Source: Gemmatimonadota bacterium
GTDB lineage: Bacteria > Gemmatimonadota > Gemmatimonadetes > Gemmatimonadales > GWC2-71-9
DNA: 64,000 nucleotides
NCBI GenBank assembly: GCA_003222085.1
Contig: QHUK01000001.1
Location: 124,001 to 188,000, forward strand
Direction of reading: 5' to 3'
The notes beneath the pieces are model-generated. The model saw only the letters and a list, made by a program, of their open reading frames with translations, ran no database searches and had not been told where the DNA came from. This document shows, in pieces, positions 48,463 through 56,438 of this stretch (position 1 is its first letter; each line of letters opens with the position of its first letter). The position numbers and the translations under genes are program-made.

Positions 48463-49668
48463 GTGAACCGCACCGCGCTGCTGTTGCTGTTCGCCGCTCT
48501 GCCGGTGGGGATCGTCATCGCCCCCGCGTCGAGCGGCCCCGATGACGAGTCGGTCTTCGTCCGGGCCCTCCCCGCAGGCCAGCACGAGTCCGTGGTGTAC
48601 GTCTGGACCAGCGACGCCGATCAGAAGGACCCCGACTTCCTGTCGGTGCTCGACGCCGACCCCGCGTCGCCGAGTTACGGAAAGGTCATCGCCACGGCAT
48701 CCACGGGCTCGCCCGGGAACGAAGCGCATCACTTCGGCTACACCACCAACGCCGATCGCATCTTCGCCGGCGGGCTGTTCTCGAATCGTCTGTTCATCTA
48801 CGACGTCGCCACCGATCCGAAACACCCGAAGCTCGTCAAGACGGTCCCCGACCTCGCGGCGAGCACGGGCTTCTCGGGGCCGCACACCTTCTACGCGGTG
48901 CCGGGGGGCGTGCTGATCGCGATGCTCGGCTCGAAGGAGGGTGGCGCCCCGGGCGCGCTCGTGAAGCTCGACAACGACGGCAAGTTTCTCGAGGCGCATC
49001 CTGCGCCCGACTACATGTACGACGTCGGGATCAAGCCGGAGCTGAACCTGATCGTCACCTCGAGCTGGGCACATCCCCACGCCGTCAAGGCCGGCAACAC
49101 GCCGATGGACCAGGTCGGCGACGAGGTGGTCGCGTGGGACTGGAAGACCGGCAAGGTCCTCCAGGTCGAGCATCTCGACAAGTCACCGCTCGAGGTGCGC
49201 TGGCTGCACGGACCGGCGGCGCGCGGGGGATTCATCAACTGCGCGTTCGGCAACAGTGTGTGGCATTGGCAGGTGGGCAATGACGGGAAGCTCGCGTTCC
49301 ACCGCGTGATCAAGCTCGCGGACGGCTCGCTGCCGGCCGACATGCGGATCTCCTACGACAACAAGTTTTTGTATGTCTCGCTGTTCGGCGGGGGCGCGGT
49401 GCAGCAGTACGACGTCGCCGATCCGATGCAGCCGAAGCTCGTGAGCACCGTGACCATTCCCCAGGCCCAGATGATGAAGCTCACCCCCGACAGCAAGCGG
49501 CTGTACGTGAGCAATTCGCTGCTCTCGAACCTGGACGGGAAGGTCCCCTACCGCGTGCGGCTCGTGAACGTGGGACCGACCGGAATGACGCTCGACCCCA
49601 AGTTCGACGTGGATTTCGAGCACTTCCCGACGGGGCAGGCGCGCCCGCATGATATGTTGCTGAAGTAA
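48463..49668 (+). CDS. Secreted SBP56/methanethiol-oxidase-like beta-propeller protein
   Basis: From the GTG at 48463 (after GAGGAGG) the product has 401 residues with a signal peptide ([19 protein letters not shown]). The SBP56 pattern is clear: [30 protein letters not shown] with His89-His90, [21 protein letters not shown] and the C-terminal RPHDML. Family members bind copper or selenium and oxidise methanethiol. The DELHHxGWNxCSSC segment of classical members lacks its Cys residues here. It is divergent from the CO dehydrogenase-type operon with a shared 103-base gap. Confidence 0.87.
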   Translation: MNRTALLLLFAALPVGIVIAPASSGPDDESVFVRALPAGQHESVVYVWTSDADQKDPDFLSVLDADPASPSYGKVIATASTGSPGNEAHHFGYTTNADRIFAGGLFSNRLFIYDVATDPKHPKLVKTVPDLAASTGFSGPHTFYAVPGGVLIAMLGSKEGGAPGALVKLDNDGKFLEAHPAPDYMYDVGIKPELNLIVTSSWAHPHAVKAGNTPMDQVGDEVVAWDWKTGKVLQVEHLDKSPLEVRWLHGPAARGGFINCAFGNSVWHWQVGNDGKLAFHRVIKLADGSLPADMRISYDNKFLYVSLFGGGAVQQYDVADPMQPKLVSTVTIPQAQMMKLTPDSKRLYVSNSLLSNLDGKVPYRVRLVNVGPTGMTLDPKFDVDFEHFPTGQARPHDMLLK

Positions 49669-49728
49669 AAAAAAACGTCGAGCAGAGGCGTCACGCAGAA
49701 GCGTAGCACGAAGGCGTCACGCGAATAC

Positions 49729-49756
49729 GTAGGGGCGCAGCATGCTGCGCCCCTAC
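49729..49756. repeat. 28-bp perfect palindrome
   Basis: GTAGGGGCGCAGCA is followed at once by its exact complement, TGCTGCGCCCCTAC. It lies 61 bases after the SBP56-like stop and just before the HAD gene. The preceding bases hold two copies of AGGCGTCACGC (49685 and 49711). It could act as a terminator or be a mobile palindrome. Confidence 0.85.
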
Positions 49757-49784
49757 AGTGCTTTGGCGATTACATTACCGGACC

Positions 49785-50471
49785 ATGCCCCCCGGTCCCG
49801 CGTTCCTGTTCGATCTCGACGGCACGCTCGTGGACAGCGTGTATCAGCACGTGCTCGCCTGGCGCGAAGCGCTCGAGAGCGCCGGCATCGAGCTCTCGGT
49901 GTGGCGCATCCATCGTCGCATCGGCATGAGCGGCGGCCTGTTCGTCAACGCGCTGTTCCGTGAGACGGGCCGCGAGCTGAAGCCCGAGCAGGAGGCGCAG
50001 ATCCGGCGCGTGCATGCCGAGGCGTACGCCCGCCAGGTGTCGCAGATCCGGCCCCTCCCCGGGGCGCGCGAACTCCTCACCTACCTGACGAAGGCGGGCG
50101 TCCCCTGGGCGATCGGCACGAGCGGCCGGATGGAGAGCGCCAAGCCGACGCTCGACCTGCTGGGGGTCCCGTCCAGCGTGCCCATCGTCACCCGCGATCA
50201 GGTGGAGCACGCGAAGCCCGATCCGGATCTGTTCCTTGCGGGCGCCGAGCGTCTGGGTGTGCCCATCGACGAGTCGGTGGTGGTTGGGGACAGCGTGTGG
50301 GACCTGCTCGCGGCGCGCCGCGCCCGCGCGCTGGGCGTGGGTCTCCTGTCGGGTGGCTACGGGGAAGAAGAGCTGGAGCGCGCCGGGGCCTACCGCGTGT
50401 ATGAGGATCCGGCGGATCTCTTGAAGCACCTCGACGAGGTCGGCGTGCGCATCGGGAGCACGCCGCCGTAA
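49785..50471 (+). CDS. HAD-superfamily phosphatase (beta-phosphoglucomutase/phosphatase-like)
   Basis: The 228-residue protein has HAD motif I FLFDLDGTLVDS, motif II in IGTSGRMES, the Lys of motif III in HAKPDPDLFL and motif IV in VVVGDSVWDLLAARRA. A helical cap (about residues 15-80) marks subclass I, like phosphoglycolate phosphatases or beta-phosphoglucomutases. The substrate is unknown. The ATG at 49785 is used; upstream in-frame residues lie in the palindrome region. Confidence 0.9.
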   Translation: MPPGPAFLFDLDGTLVDSVYQHVLAWREALESAGIELSVWRIHRRIGMSGGLFVNALFRETGRELKPEQEAQIRRVHAEAYARQVSQIRPLPGARELLTYLTKAGVPWAIGTSGRMESAKPTLDLLGVPSSVPIVTRDQVEHAKPDPDLFLAGAERLGVPIDESVVVGDSVWDLLAARRARALGVGLLSGGYGEEELERAGAYRVYEDPADLLKHLDEVGVRIGSTPP

Positions 50472-50496
50472 GGCCAAGCCCCCCAGGCCTCGGGCG

Positions 50497-50525
50497 TAAT
50501 CCCCGGGCTTGCGCCCGGGGTCAGT
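50497..50525. repeat. REP-like palindrome, copy 2
   Basis: CCCCGGGC (50501-50508), loop TTGC, GCCCGGGG (50513-50520), then TCAGT. It matches the copy at 33041-33070 over about 26 bases. It sits between the HAD gene and the end of the small secreted protein gene. Confidence 0.85.
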
Positions 50526-50964
50526 GCGACCCGAGCGCGGGCCGCGCGGCGCGAATCATTCGCGCGATCCGCCATTCGGCGCCGACCCGCAGCATCCACA
50601 GCTCATCCTGAGGCCCGGCGCACCCCGGGGCGACGAACACGCGGGCCCACCGGTCGTCGATCAGCGCGATGCTCATCGGCAACGCGAGGCCCAGCCCCGA
50701 CCGCGGCGAACAGGTCGAATCCACGGAGACCCGAAGCGCCTGCTGCCACCTCGTGTCCGTCGTGGGCGCCGTCCAGCGTGCGGAAATCTTCCCGACCCAG
50801 AAATAATCGAGCACGTCGGGCCACCGATGCGCCTGATCGTCCCGATAGAACCCCAGGACCTGCGAGCGGATCGCATCGCGATCAGATGCGACTTGGGCTG
50901 CTAGGGGAGTCACCCAAATCAGGGCCAACACCGCGCACGTCGCCGTACGACCGATGGTCGCCAT
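50521..50964 (-). CDS. Small secreted protein, NTF2/SnoaL-like in outline
   Basis: The 147-residue product has a signal peptide (CAVLALIWVTPLAAQV) and a short domain with DAIRSQVLGFYRDDQAHRW and LPMSIALIDDRWARVFV, GAEWRIARMIRAARP. The order resembles NTF2-like folds (helix, then curved sheet), but I do not recognise a family. Two Cys (residues about 85 and 114) could form a disulfide. The gene is bracketed by inverted copies of the REP-like palindrome, one of which supplies its stop region. Confidence 0.65.
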   Translation of the reverse strand: MATIGRTATCAVLALIWVTPLAAQVASDRDAIRSQVLGFYRDDQAHRWPDVLDYFWVGKISARWTAPTTDTRWQQALRVSVDSTCSPRSGLGLALPMSIALIDDRWARVFVAPGCAGPQDELWMLRVGAEWRIARMIRAARPALGSH

Positions 50965-51020
50965 CGCTCAGTGTATCTGGAGGCGGTCTTTCCTCGCTAT
51001 CCGGTTTTGAGAGGTGAACT

Positions 51021-51047
51021 ACTGACTCCGGGCGCAAGCCCGGCGTT
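51021..51047. repeat. REP-like palindrome, copy 3 (inverted)
   Basis: ACTGACTCCGGGCGCAAGCC followed by CGGCGTT is the reverse complement of the other copies with two changes. It lies between the secreted protein gene and the ion channel gene. Confidence 0.8.
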
Positions 51048-51055
51048 ACAGAAAG

Positions 51056-52201
51056 TCAGAAATGTTCTTCTTCGCCACGGGTTGTGGCCCCGCGGGCCGG
51101 TAGCTTGACCACCCGGTCCCAGGCGCTCGTCTGCCAGTTGTCCGGGCGTTCCACCTCGCGCAGCCACGGGGGGAGGGGCACCGCGAGATGTTGCGCCAGT
51201 GCCTCGACGTACGGCTCGTACATGCGGCGCAGCTCGGTGAGCCGCGGCTCGAAGTCGGGTCGGGCCCGCAGCCCGAGGCCGTCGCTCGCCAGGCGCTTCC
51301 GGAGCCCCGCCAGCTGGGCCGACGAGAGGCGCTCCGCAGTGGGTCGCGGCGGCGTGCTGAACACCTGCGCCAGGTCCACCACCGCGTGGCGCGCCATGGC
51401 GAACGTCAGTTCCGCCTGGCGCGCACACCACCCCTCGAGGCCCACGATGATGAACGCGCTCGCGTCGAGGATCGTCGTGAGCGCCGCGAGCCACGACTCG
51501 TTGTAGTGCTGCGACCTGAAGTAGGCGAGCGGCGGATACGACAAGTGGCTCTCGAGCACATCGGCCGCCCAGCGCTCCCAGTCGCGCAGCAGGTCGGTCA
51601 GCGCCGCGGAGCCGGGATCGCCGCGGTGCCGCCACAACAATTCCGATGCGCTGGGCGGCGAGCCGGCGCGGGCGTCGAGCAGCGAGATCGCGACCTCGCG
51701 CCGTGAAAAGGCCTGATAGATCACCGGAAAATACCCGATGACCGCCGCGAGAAAGGCGAACCCGGTTCCCGCCTCCACCACGGTGAGCGCCTTCGCGATC
51801 ACGGTGCGCGGCACAACGTCACCCAAGCCGAGCGTGAAGAATGTCGTGCCGCTCATGTACACGTCGGACCAGAACCCGGTCGCGCCGCCGCCCACCACCG
51901 TCATCGCGGAGCCGGCGGCCCACTGCAGCAGGCCGAATGAGAACACGCTGCCCAGCGCCCACAGGGCCAGCAGGAAGAGCAATGAGAGCGGTCCATAGAA
52001 GGAGAGGAACGCATCGCGCCGCCGCCCCGACAGAAGCCGCGCGGCGCCGCGCCAGGGCGTCCACGTGGATCGGTAAAAGAGCTTGGTGAGTCGGATCCGC
52101 CCGCTTACGCGGCGCGGCAGGATGATCGTCTCGAACGCATCCCACAGGACCACCGCGAGCAGCACTGCGCCGGCGAGACCGCTCAGCCATCGCATGGTCA
52201 T
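51056..52201 (-). CDS. Ion channel protein, two-TM potassium-channel type
   Basis: The 381-residue protein from the ATG at 52201 (overlapping the cytochrome TGA as ATGA) has a first helix (LAGAVLLAVVLWDAFETIILP), two pore-flanking helices and the pore loop with TLGLGD (123-128), close to the TxGYGD potassium filter. The long soluble C-terminal part (about 180-381) has no identified ligand-binding domain. The GTG at 52207 is an alternative start. It is cotranscribed with the PQQ dehydrogenase and cytochrome c genes, which is unusual for a channel. Confidence 0.85.
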   Translation of the reverse strand: MTMRWLSGLAGAVLLAVVLWDAFETIILPRRVSGRIRLTKLFYRSTWTPWRGAARLLSGRRRDAFLSFYGPLSLLFLLALWALGSVFSFGLLQWAAGSAMTVVGGGATGFWSDVYMSGTTFFTLGLGDVVPRTVIAKALTVVEAGTGFAFLAAVIGYFPVIYQAFSRREVAISLLDARAGSPPSASELLWRHRGDPGSAALTDLLRDWERWAADVLESHLSYPPLAYFRSQHYNESWLAALTTILDASAFIIVGLEGWCARQAELTFAMARHAVVDLAQVFSTPPRPTAERLSSAQLAGLRKRLASDGLGLRARPDFEPRLTELRRMYEPYVEALAQHLAVPLPPWLREVERPDNWQTSAWDRVVKLPARGATTRGEEEHF

Positions 52202-52638
52202 TTCCACGACTGCGTCGGCACGCTGGCTGGCGGCTCGAGCGACTGGAGATAGGTGACGACCTTCCAGATGGCACCCGGTGGCAGCAAACCGCCGTACGCC
52301 GGCATGCCGTGCGGCTGGCCGTAGTAGATCGACTGGAAGATCTCACTCTCTGAGCCGCCGTAGCGCCAGCGGCCGTCGCGCAGGCTGGGGCCCACCCAGC
52401 CCACCGCCCCGCCTCCGTGACAACCGTCGCAGTTCATCGCGCCGAACGTCCGCTCGCCTTCCGCCGCCGACTGCCGGTCGCCGCGGAAGGGATTCGCGAG
52501 GGCCGGCGCGGCGCCCGCCGGCGGTGCGACGCCGCCCGCGAAGACCCGCGCCTCGAGTTGCGTCGTGGCGGGCGCCGCCTCGTGGCCGCCACACCCAACC
52601 GAGAGCACCAGAGCCGGTACTAGAGGGCGAAGATCCAT
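52198..52638 (-). CDS. c-type cytochrome lipoprotein
   Basis: The 146-residue protein has a lipoprotein signal ending VLSVGC and one heme-attachment site CDGCH (MNCDGCHGGGAVGWVGP), with the likely Met ligand in GMPAYGG. This is the outline of class I cytochromes that take electrons from PQQ dehydrogenases. The start overlaps the end of the dehydrogenase gene by 19 bases, which supports direct pairing. It should be anchored on the periplasmic side. Confidence 0.92.
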   Translation of the reverse strand: MDLRPLVPALVLSVGCGGHEAAPATTQLEARVFAGGVAPPAGAAPALANPFRGDRQSAAEGERTFGAMNCDGCHGGGAVGWVGPSLRDGRWRYGGSESEIFQSIYYGQPHGMPAYGGLLPPGAIWKVVTYLQSLEPPASVPTQSWK

Positions 52639-54362
52639 ACGATCCCTCCCTGGCTCGTATGCCGGGCGATATCAGGCATGAAGTCCGCCGGCGGCCGCAC
52701 GTCCGCCGGGTCATCCGACCGCACGTCCCCCGACAGGAGGAGCCAGTCGCCGCCGATCCCGGCGTACACGGCGATATACTGCTTGCCGTCGGGACCCGTA
52801 TAGGTGATCGGGTTCGCGACGACTCCCGATCCCACCTTGAACCGCCACAGGACCTTGCCCGTCCTGGCGTCGGCCGCCTTGAACCACCCGTCGAGAGTGC
52901 CGTAGAAGGCGATGTCGCCGGCGGTCACGAGCGCGCCGCTCCACACCGGGAAACGCTCCGTCGTCCGCCACACCGTCTTCCCCGTGCTCGCATCCCAGGC
53001 GATGAACGCCCCGAGATGCCCGCCCCGACCCGCGTGGTAGGGCGTGGTCGCGCCGATGAACGGCGTACCGGCGATGCGGGTCGCCCGCGTCGCCTGGTAA
53101 TCCATACACATGTTGTTGGTCGCAAGGTAGAAGAGCCCCGTGCGGGGGGAGTACGCCGCGGGCGACGCCGGGCTCTTCCCGCCTTCCAGCGTCGGGCAGA
53201 CGTTCTTCACGTTTCCGCGGGACGCGCCCGTCAGCTTGGTGGAATCGACCACCGGACGGCCGGTGGCGACATCCACTCGCCTGGCCCAATTGACGTCCAC
53301 GAACGGCTCGGCCACCAGCACCTCGCCCGAGGCGCGGTCCATGGTATAGGCGAAGCCGTTCTTGTCGAAGTGGACGAGGACCTTCCGCGGCCGCCCGTCG
53401 ACGACCAGGTCGGCGAGGATCATCTCGGACGCGGCGTCGTAGTCCCAGCTGTCGTGTGGCGTGAACTGGTACGCCCACACCAACGTGCCGTCCTCCGGCC
53501 GGCGGGCCAGAACGCTGGCGGTCCACTTGTTGTCGCCGGCGCGCTGCTCGGGGTTGTAGGGCGCCGGATTGCCGGTGCCGTAGTAGAGCAGGTCGAGGCC
53601 CGGGTCGTAGGACATCCATCCCCAGACCGGCGCGCCGCCGTTCTTCCACACGTCGGCGGGCCAGCTCGTGAGCGCCAGCTCCGCGCCGCGGTCGTAGAAC
53701 GGCCGGAAGGTCCCCGGTTTCGCCAGGACCTCGCTGTCCGGGCCGATGTTATAGGCCGTCCAAACGATTTGGCCGGTTTCGAGATCGAGCCCCTTCACCC
53801 AGCCGTGGATACCGAACTCCCCACCGGACGCGCCGACGATGACCCGGTGCTTCACGACGAAAGGCGCGACCGGCGTGGTCTCGCCCTGGGAGAGATCCGC
53901 GATCCGGGTCTTCCACAGCTCCTGGCCCGTCGCGGCCGCGACTGCGACGGTGTGCCCGTCCAGCAGGTTGTACACGATCTTCCCGTCCGCATAGAAGGCG
54001 CCGCGATTGATCGCGTCGCAGCAGGCGATCCCGAGGGCGTTGGGATCCACCGGCGGACGGTATTTCCACTTCAGGGGGTAGCCCTCGCGGGTGAGGTCGA
54101 AGGCGTAGAGCACGTTCGGGTAGGGGGTGACGACGTACATCGTCTTGTCGACGACGAGCGGTTGTCCCTCGTGCCCGCCGAGCACGCCCGTGGAGAAGCT
54201 CCACACCGGGCGCAGGCGGCCCGCGTTGGCGCCGGTGATCTCGCTCAGGTCGCTGTAGCGAGTGGCCGCGTAGTCCTTGGCCGGCATGGGCCAGTCGCCG
54301 CGCTGCGCGGCGGCGGCGACGGGCAGAACCGCCAGCAGGGCCAAGATCGTCACCCGAATCAT
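52620..54362 (-). CDS. PQQ-dependent alcohol dehydrogenase, lanthanide (XoxF/ExaF) type
   Basis: The 580-residue quinoprotein has a signal peptide (LALLAVLPVAAAAQ), the adjacent-Cys disulfide IACCDAINRG (Cys114-Cys115), and eight-bladed propeller repeats (AFDLTREGYPLKW, DLETGQIVWTAYN, DASTGKTVWRT, DARTGKVLWRFK). The active-site segment PHDSWDYDAASEM has Asp307 plus Asp309 two residues later; that second Asp marks lanthanide-dependent XoxF/ExaF enzymes, where calcium types have Ala/Ser. Substrate is probably an alcohol or aldehyde. GGGGAGG precedes the ATG. Cytochrome c follows at once. Confidence 0.92.
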   Translation of the reverse strand: MIRVTILALLAVLPVAAAAQRGDWPMPAKDYAATRYSDLSEITGANAGRLRPVWSFSTGVLGGHEGQPLVVDKTMYVVTPYPNVLYAFDLTREGYPLKWKYRPPVDPNALGIACCDAINRGAFYADGKIVYNLLDGHTVAVAAATGQELWKTRIADLSQGETTPVAPFVVKHRVIVGASGGEFGIHGWVKGLDLETGQIVWTAYNIGPDSEVLAKPGTFRPFYDRGAELALTSWPADVWKNGGAPVWGWMSYDPGLDLLYYGTGNPAPYNPEQRAGDNKWTASVLARRPEDGTLVWAYQFTPHDSWDYDAASEMILADLVVDGRPRKVLVHFDKNGFAYTMDRASGEVLVAEPFVDVNWARRVDVATGRPVVDSTKLTGASRGNVKNVCPTLEGGKSPASPAAYSPRTGLFYLATNNMCMDYQATRATRIAGTPFIGATTPYHAGRGGHLGAFIAWDASTGKTVWRTTERFPVWSGALVTAGDIAFYGTLDGWFKAADARTGKVLWRFKVGSGVVANPITYTGPDGKQYIAVYAGIGGDWLLLSGDVRSDDPADVRPPADFMPDIARHTSQGGIVWIFAL

Positions 54363-54380
54363 GCGCACCTCCCCCTCCCC

Positions 54381-54408
54381 TTGAAGGGAATATGCAGGCC
54401 CGTAGACT
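54381..54408 (+). promoter_or_regulatory. Candidate promoter for the gene at 54415
   Basis: TTGAAG and TAGACT are separated by 16 bases; the -10 box ends 7 bases before the GTG start, so the transcript would be leaderless. It is divergent from the PQQ dehydrogenase gene. Confidence 0.45.
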
Positions 54409-54414
54409 TGCTGC

Positions 54415-55506
54415 GTGAGCCTTGACCGGGTGAGCCGCCGTTGGGGGGGTGGGGCGGCGCTCACCGCCCTGGCGGCGGTGTGCGCGGCGCCTCGTGCGGT
54501 CCAACACCTCGAGGCGCAATCCGTCGGCCGGCAGGCGTCGCCCGACTCGACCGAGTCGCGTCGCGCCCGGTTATTCGAGGCCGCGGATCCCCTCGACCTC
54601 ACGCTGACGGCGGATTTCGGCGCCATCCCCAGGCAGCCCGACAAGCCGAGCCAACCCGGCGTCCTCTCCTATGTCGCGGCCCCGACCGACTCGGTCACGC
54701 TCGATGTGCAGCTGCGCGCGCGCGGCCACTTCCGGCTCACCACGTGTCAGTATCCGCCCCTCAAGGTCACGTTCGACCGCGCACGGACGGCGCGCACGAT
54801 CTTCGCCCACCAGGGCGGACTCAAGCTCACGGTGCAGTGCCGCGGCGGGCGGTCGTATGCGAACTACCTGCTCGAAGAGTATCTGATCTACCGAGCCTAC
54901 AACCTGCTGACCGACCGGAGCTTCCGGACGCGTCTCGCGCGAGTGACCTATGTCGACGCCAAGGGCAAGCATTCCCCGGAGACCCGCCTCGCGTTCTTCG
55001 TCGAGAACGACGACCGCATGGCGCGGCGCAACAACACGCAGGTGTTGGAGCAGAAGGGGGTGACCCAGGACGAGCTGAACTTCGAGCAGACCGGTCTGGC
55101 GATGGTGTTCCAATACATGATCGGCAACACGGACTTCGCCGTCACGGCGCTGCACAACATCGTGCTCATCCGCGACTCGACGGGTGTCGTCTACCCGGTG
55201 CCCTACGACTTCGACTGGTCGGGAGTCATCTGGACTCCCTACGCCCACCCCGACGCGCGTCTGCCCATCCACAGCGTGCGCGAGCGCCTGTTCCGCGGCA
55301 CCTGCCGTGCGCCCGAGGAGCTCACGCCCCTGTTCGCGCGGTTCAACGCACAGAAGGATTCGCTCTACGCGCTGTACCATGGCCTCGAGACAGAAGGACT
55401 GGAGCCCAAGCGCGTGAAGCAGGCGCTCGACTACTACGACGAGTTCTACAAGATCATCAACGATCCGGGCGTCACGCGTCGCGAGTTTCTCCGGACCTGC
55501 AGATAG
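54415..55506 (+). CDS. Secreted protein with possible protein-kinase-like fold
   Basis: The 363-residue protein from the GTG at 54415 has an N-terminal export signal (ALTALAAVCAAPRAVQHLEAQ). I do not recognise a named family. The C-terminal half has a pattern like an atypical kinase core: FQYMIGNTDFAVTALHNIVLI (Asp and His-Asn, as in the catalytic loop) and PVPYDFDWSGV (DFD in the place of DFG). Earlier, ARGHFRLTTCQYPPLKVTF and YLLEEYLIYRAYNLLT may form the N-lobe. CotH and HipA kinases show a similar arrangement. Assignment is by eye and low in certainty. Confidence 0.75.
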   Translation: MSLDRVSRRWGGGAALTALAAVCAAPRAVQHLEAQSVGRQASPDSTESRRARLFEAADPLDLTLTADFGAIPRQPDKPSQPGVLSYVAAPTDSVTLDVQLRARGHFRLTTCQYPPLKVTFDRARTARTIFAHQGGLKLTVQCRGGRSYANYLLEEYLIYRAYNLLTDRSFRTRLARVTYVDAKGKHSPETRLAFFVENDDRMARRNNTQVLEQKGVTQDELNFEQTGLAMVFQYMIGNTDFAVTALHNIVLIRDSTGVVYPVPYDFDWSGVIWTPYAHPDARLPIHSVRERLFRGTCRAPEELTPLFARFNAQKDSLYALYHGLETEGLEPKRVKQALDYYDEFYKIINDPGVTRREFLRTCR

Positions 55507-55545
55507 AGCTGACGGCGCAAGGGCCCGTGACCGCGCCCGGCGGCC

Positions 55546-56031
55546 TCATAGGCGCCCGTCGTACCGCATCTCGTTCGTCGGCGTGAAGCCCAGCTTGTCG
55601 TAGAGCGGTCGTCCATCGTCCGACGCGTGCAGCACCACGCTCTCGATGCCGTTTCCGCGGCACCACCGCAGGAGCTCCCGCATCAACGCGTCGGCGACGC
55701 CCCGCCGCCGCCACGCCCGCTCGGTGTATACGTTCAGGACCAACCCTTGCGGCCCGCGAACCAGCCGCTCGCGGGCCGCGTCGGGTCGGGGCAGGAGCTC
55801 CCGCAATTGGAGGCCGGCGCCTGCGATGATCTCTCCCGACGGATGGTCCAGCTCCGCGACCCAGCCGACGTAGCGGCCGTCGCCGATGGCCGCGGCGAAG
55901 TACGCGCGCGCGGCGTCGACCAGCGTGTCATACAGGTCGTCGGGCAGCTCACGCATGTCGCGGAACATCTCCGCCCGATGGCGCGCGAGAACGCCCGCGT
56001 CGGCGGCGGTGGCGCGGCGGATCTGGTACAG
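55546..56031 (-). CDS. GNAT-family N-acetyltransferase
   Basis: The protein has the acetyl-CoA loop RRRGVADALMRELLRWC, LVLNVYTERAWR and the C-terminal LHASDDGRPLYDKLGFTPTNEMRY. The first ATG (55968) leaves out the family N-terminus, yet the frame upstream reads YQIRRATAADAGVLARHRAEM, so a CTG at 56031 is proposed (161 residues). The substrate is unknown. It follows the Arg-rich protein gene on the same strand, whose stop overlaps this region. Confidence 0.85.
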   Translation of the reverse strand: MYQIRRATAADAGVLARHRAEMFRDMRELPDDLYDTLVDAARAYFAAAIGDGRYVGWVAELDHPSGEIIAGAGLQLRELLPRPDAARERLVRGPQGLVLNVYTERAWRRRGVADALMRELLRWCRGNGIESVVLHASDDGRPLYDKLGFTPTNEMRYDGRL

Positions 56032-56033
56032 TG

Positions 56034-56438
56034 TTAGTGCCGTTTCTCGAGGAACTCCAGCGCGCGCCGCAACCGAGCCACGGCGGCGTCGAACATCGGC
56101 TCGCCAACGACCTGGAGCTGGCCGAGCAGCTGCAGGGCGTTCCGCACGTGCTCGCCGGGCCCTTCCAGGGCGGGATCGCGCTGTGGGCGGCTGCGGCGCT
56201 CCAGGGTGCTCCGCCGCTCCGCGCCGTGCCGGCGGTCCACCACGCGGCGGCGCTCGCCCGGTACGCCCCCCACGACGATGCGCCGCGGCACGGCACGCCG
56301 GTCGACGCCGTCGCGGCGGTCGGCAAACACACGGGTAGTCGTCACGACGCGGGGAATGTAGCCCCGACGGGCAGCGCTATCCAGGAGCGGCAGCCGCCGC
56401 CCGAGCTCGGACTCCACGTAGATTTCCTCCACACCCAT
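56034..56438 (-). CDS. Arg-rich protein with repeated DRR motifs
   Basis: The 134-residue frame from the ATG at 56438 has no family I know. The centre (residues about 38-92) is full of Arg pairs: FADRRDGVDRRAVPRR, GERRRVVDRRHGAERR, LERRSRPQRD. The C-terminal third is a plain helical segment (RNALQLLGQLQVVGEPMFDAAVARLRRALEFLEKRH). The start codon shares the bases CATG with the ATG of the ABC transporter gene on the other strand. Binding to nucleic acid, nucleotide or phospholipid is possible. A similar Arg style ends the protein at 31572. Confidence 0.6.
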   Translation of the reverse strand: MGVEEIYVESELGRRLPLLDSAARRGYIPRVVTTTRVFADRRDGVDRRAVPRRIVVGGVPGERRRVVDRRHGAERRSTLERRSRPQRDPALEGPGEHVRNALQLLGQLQVVGEPMFDAAVARLRRALEFLEKRH

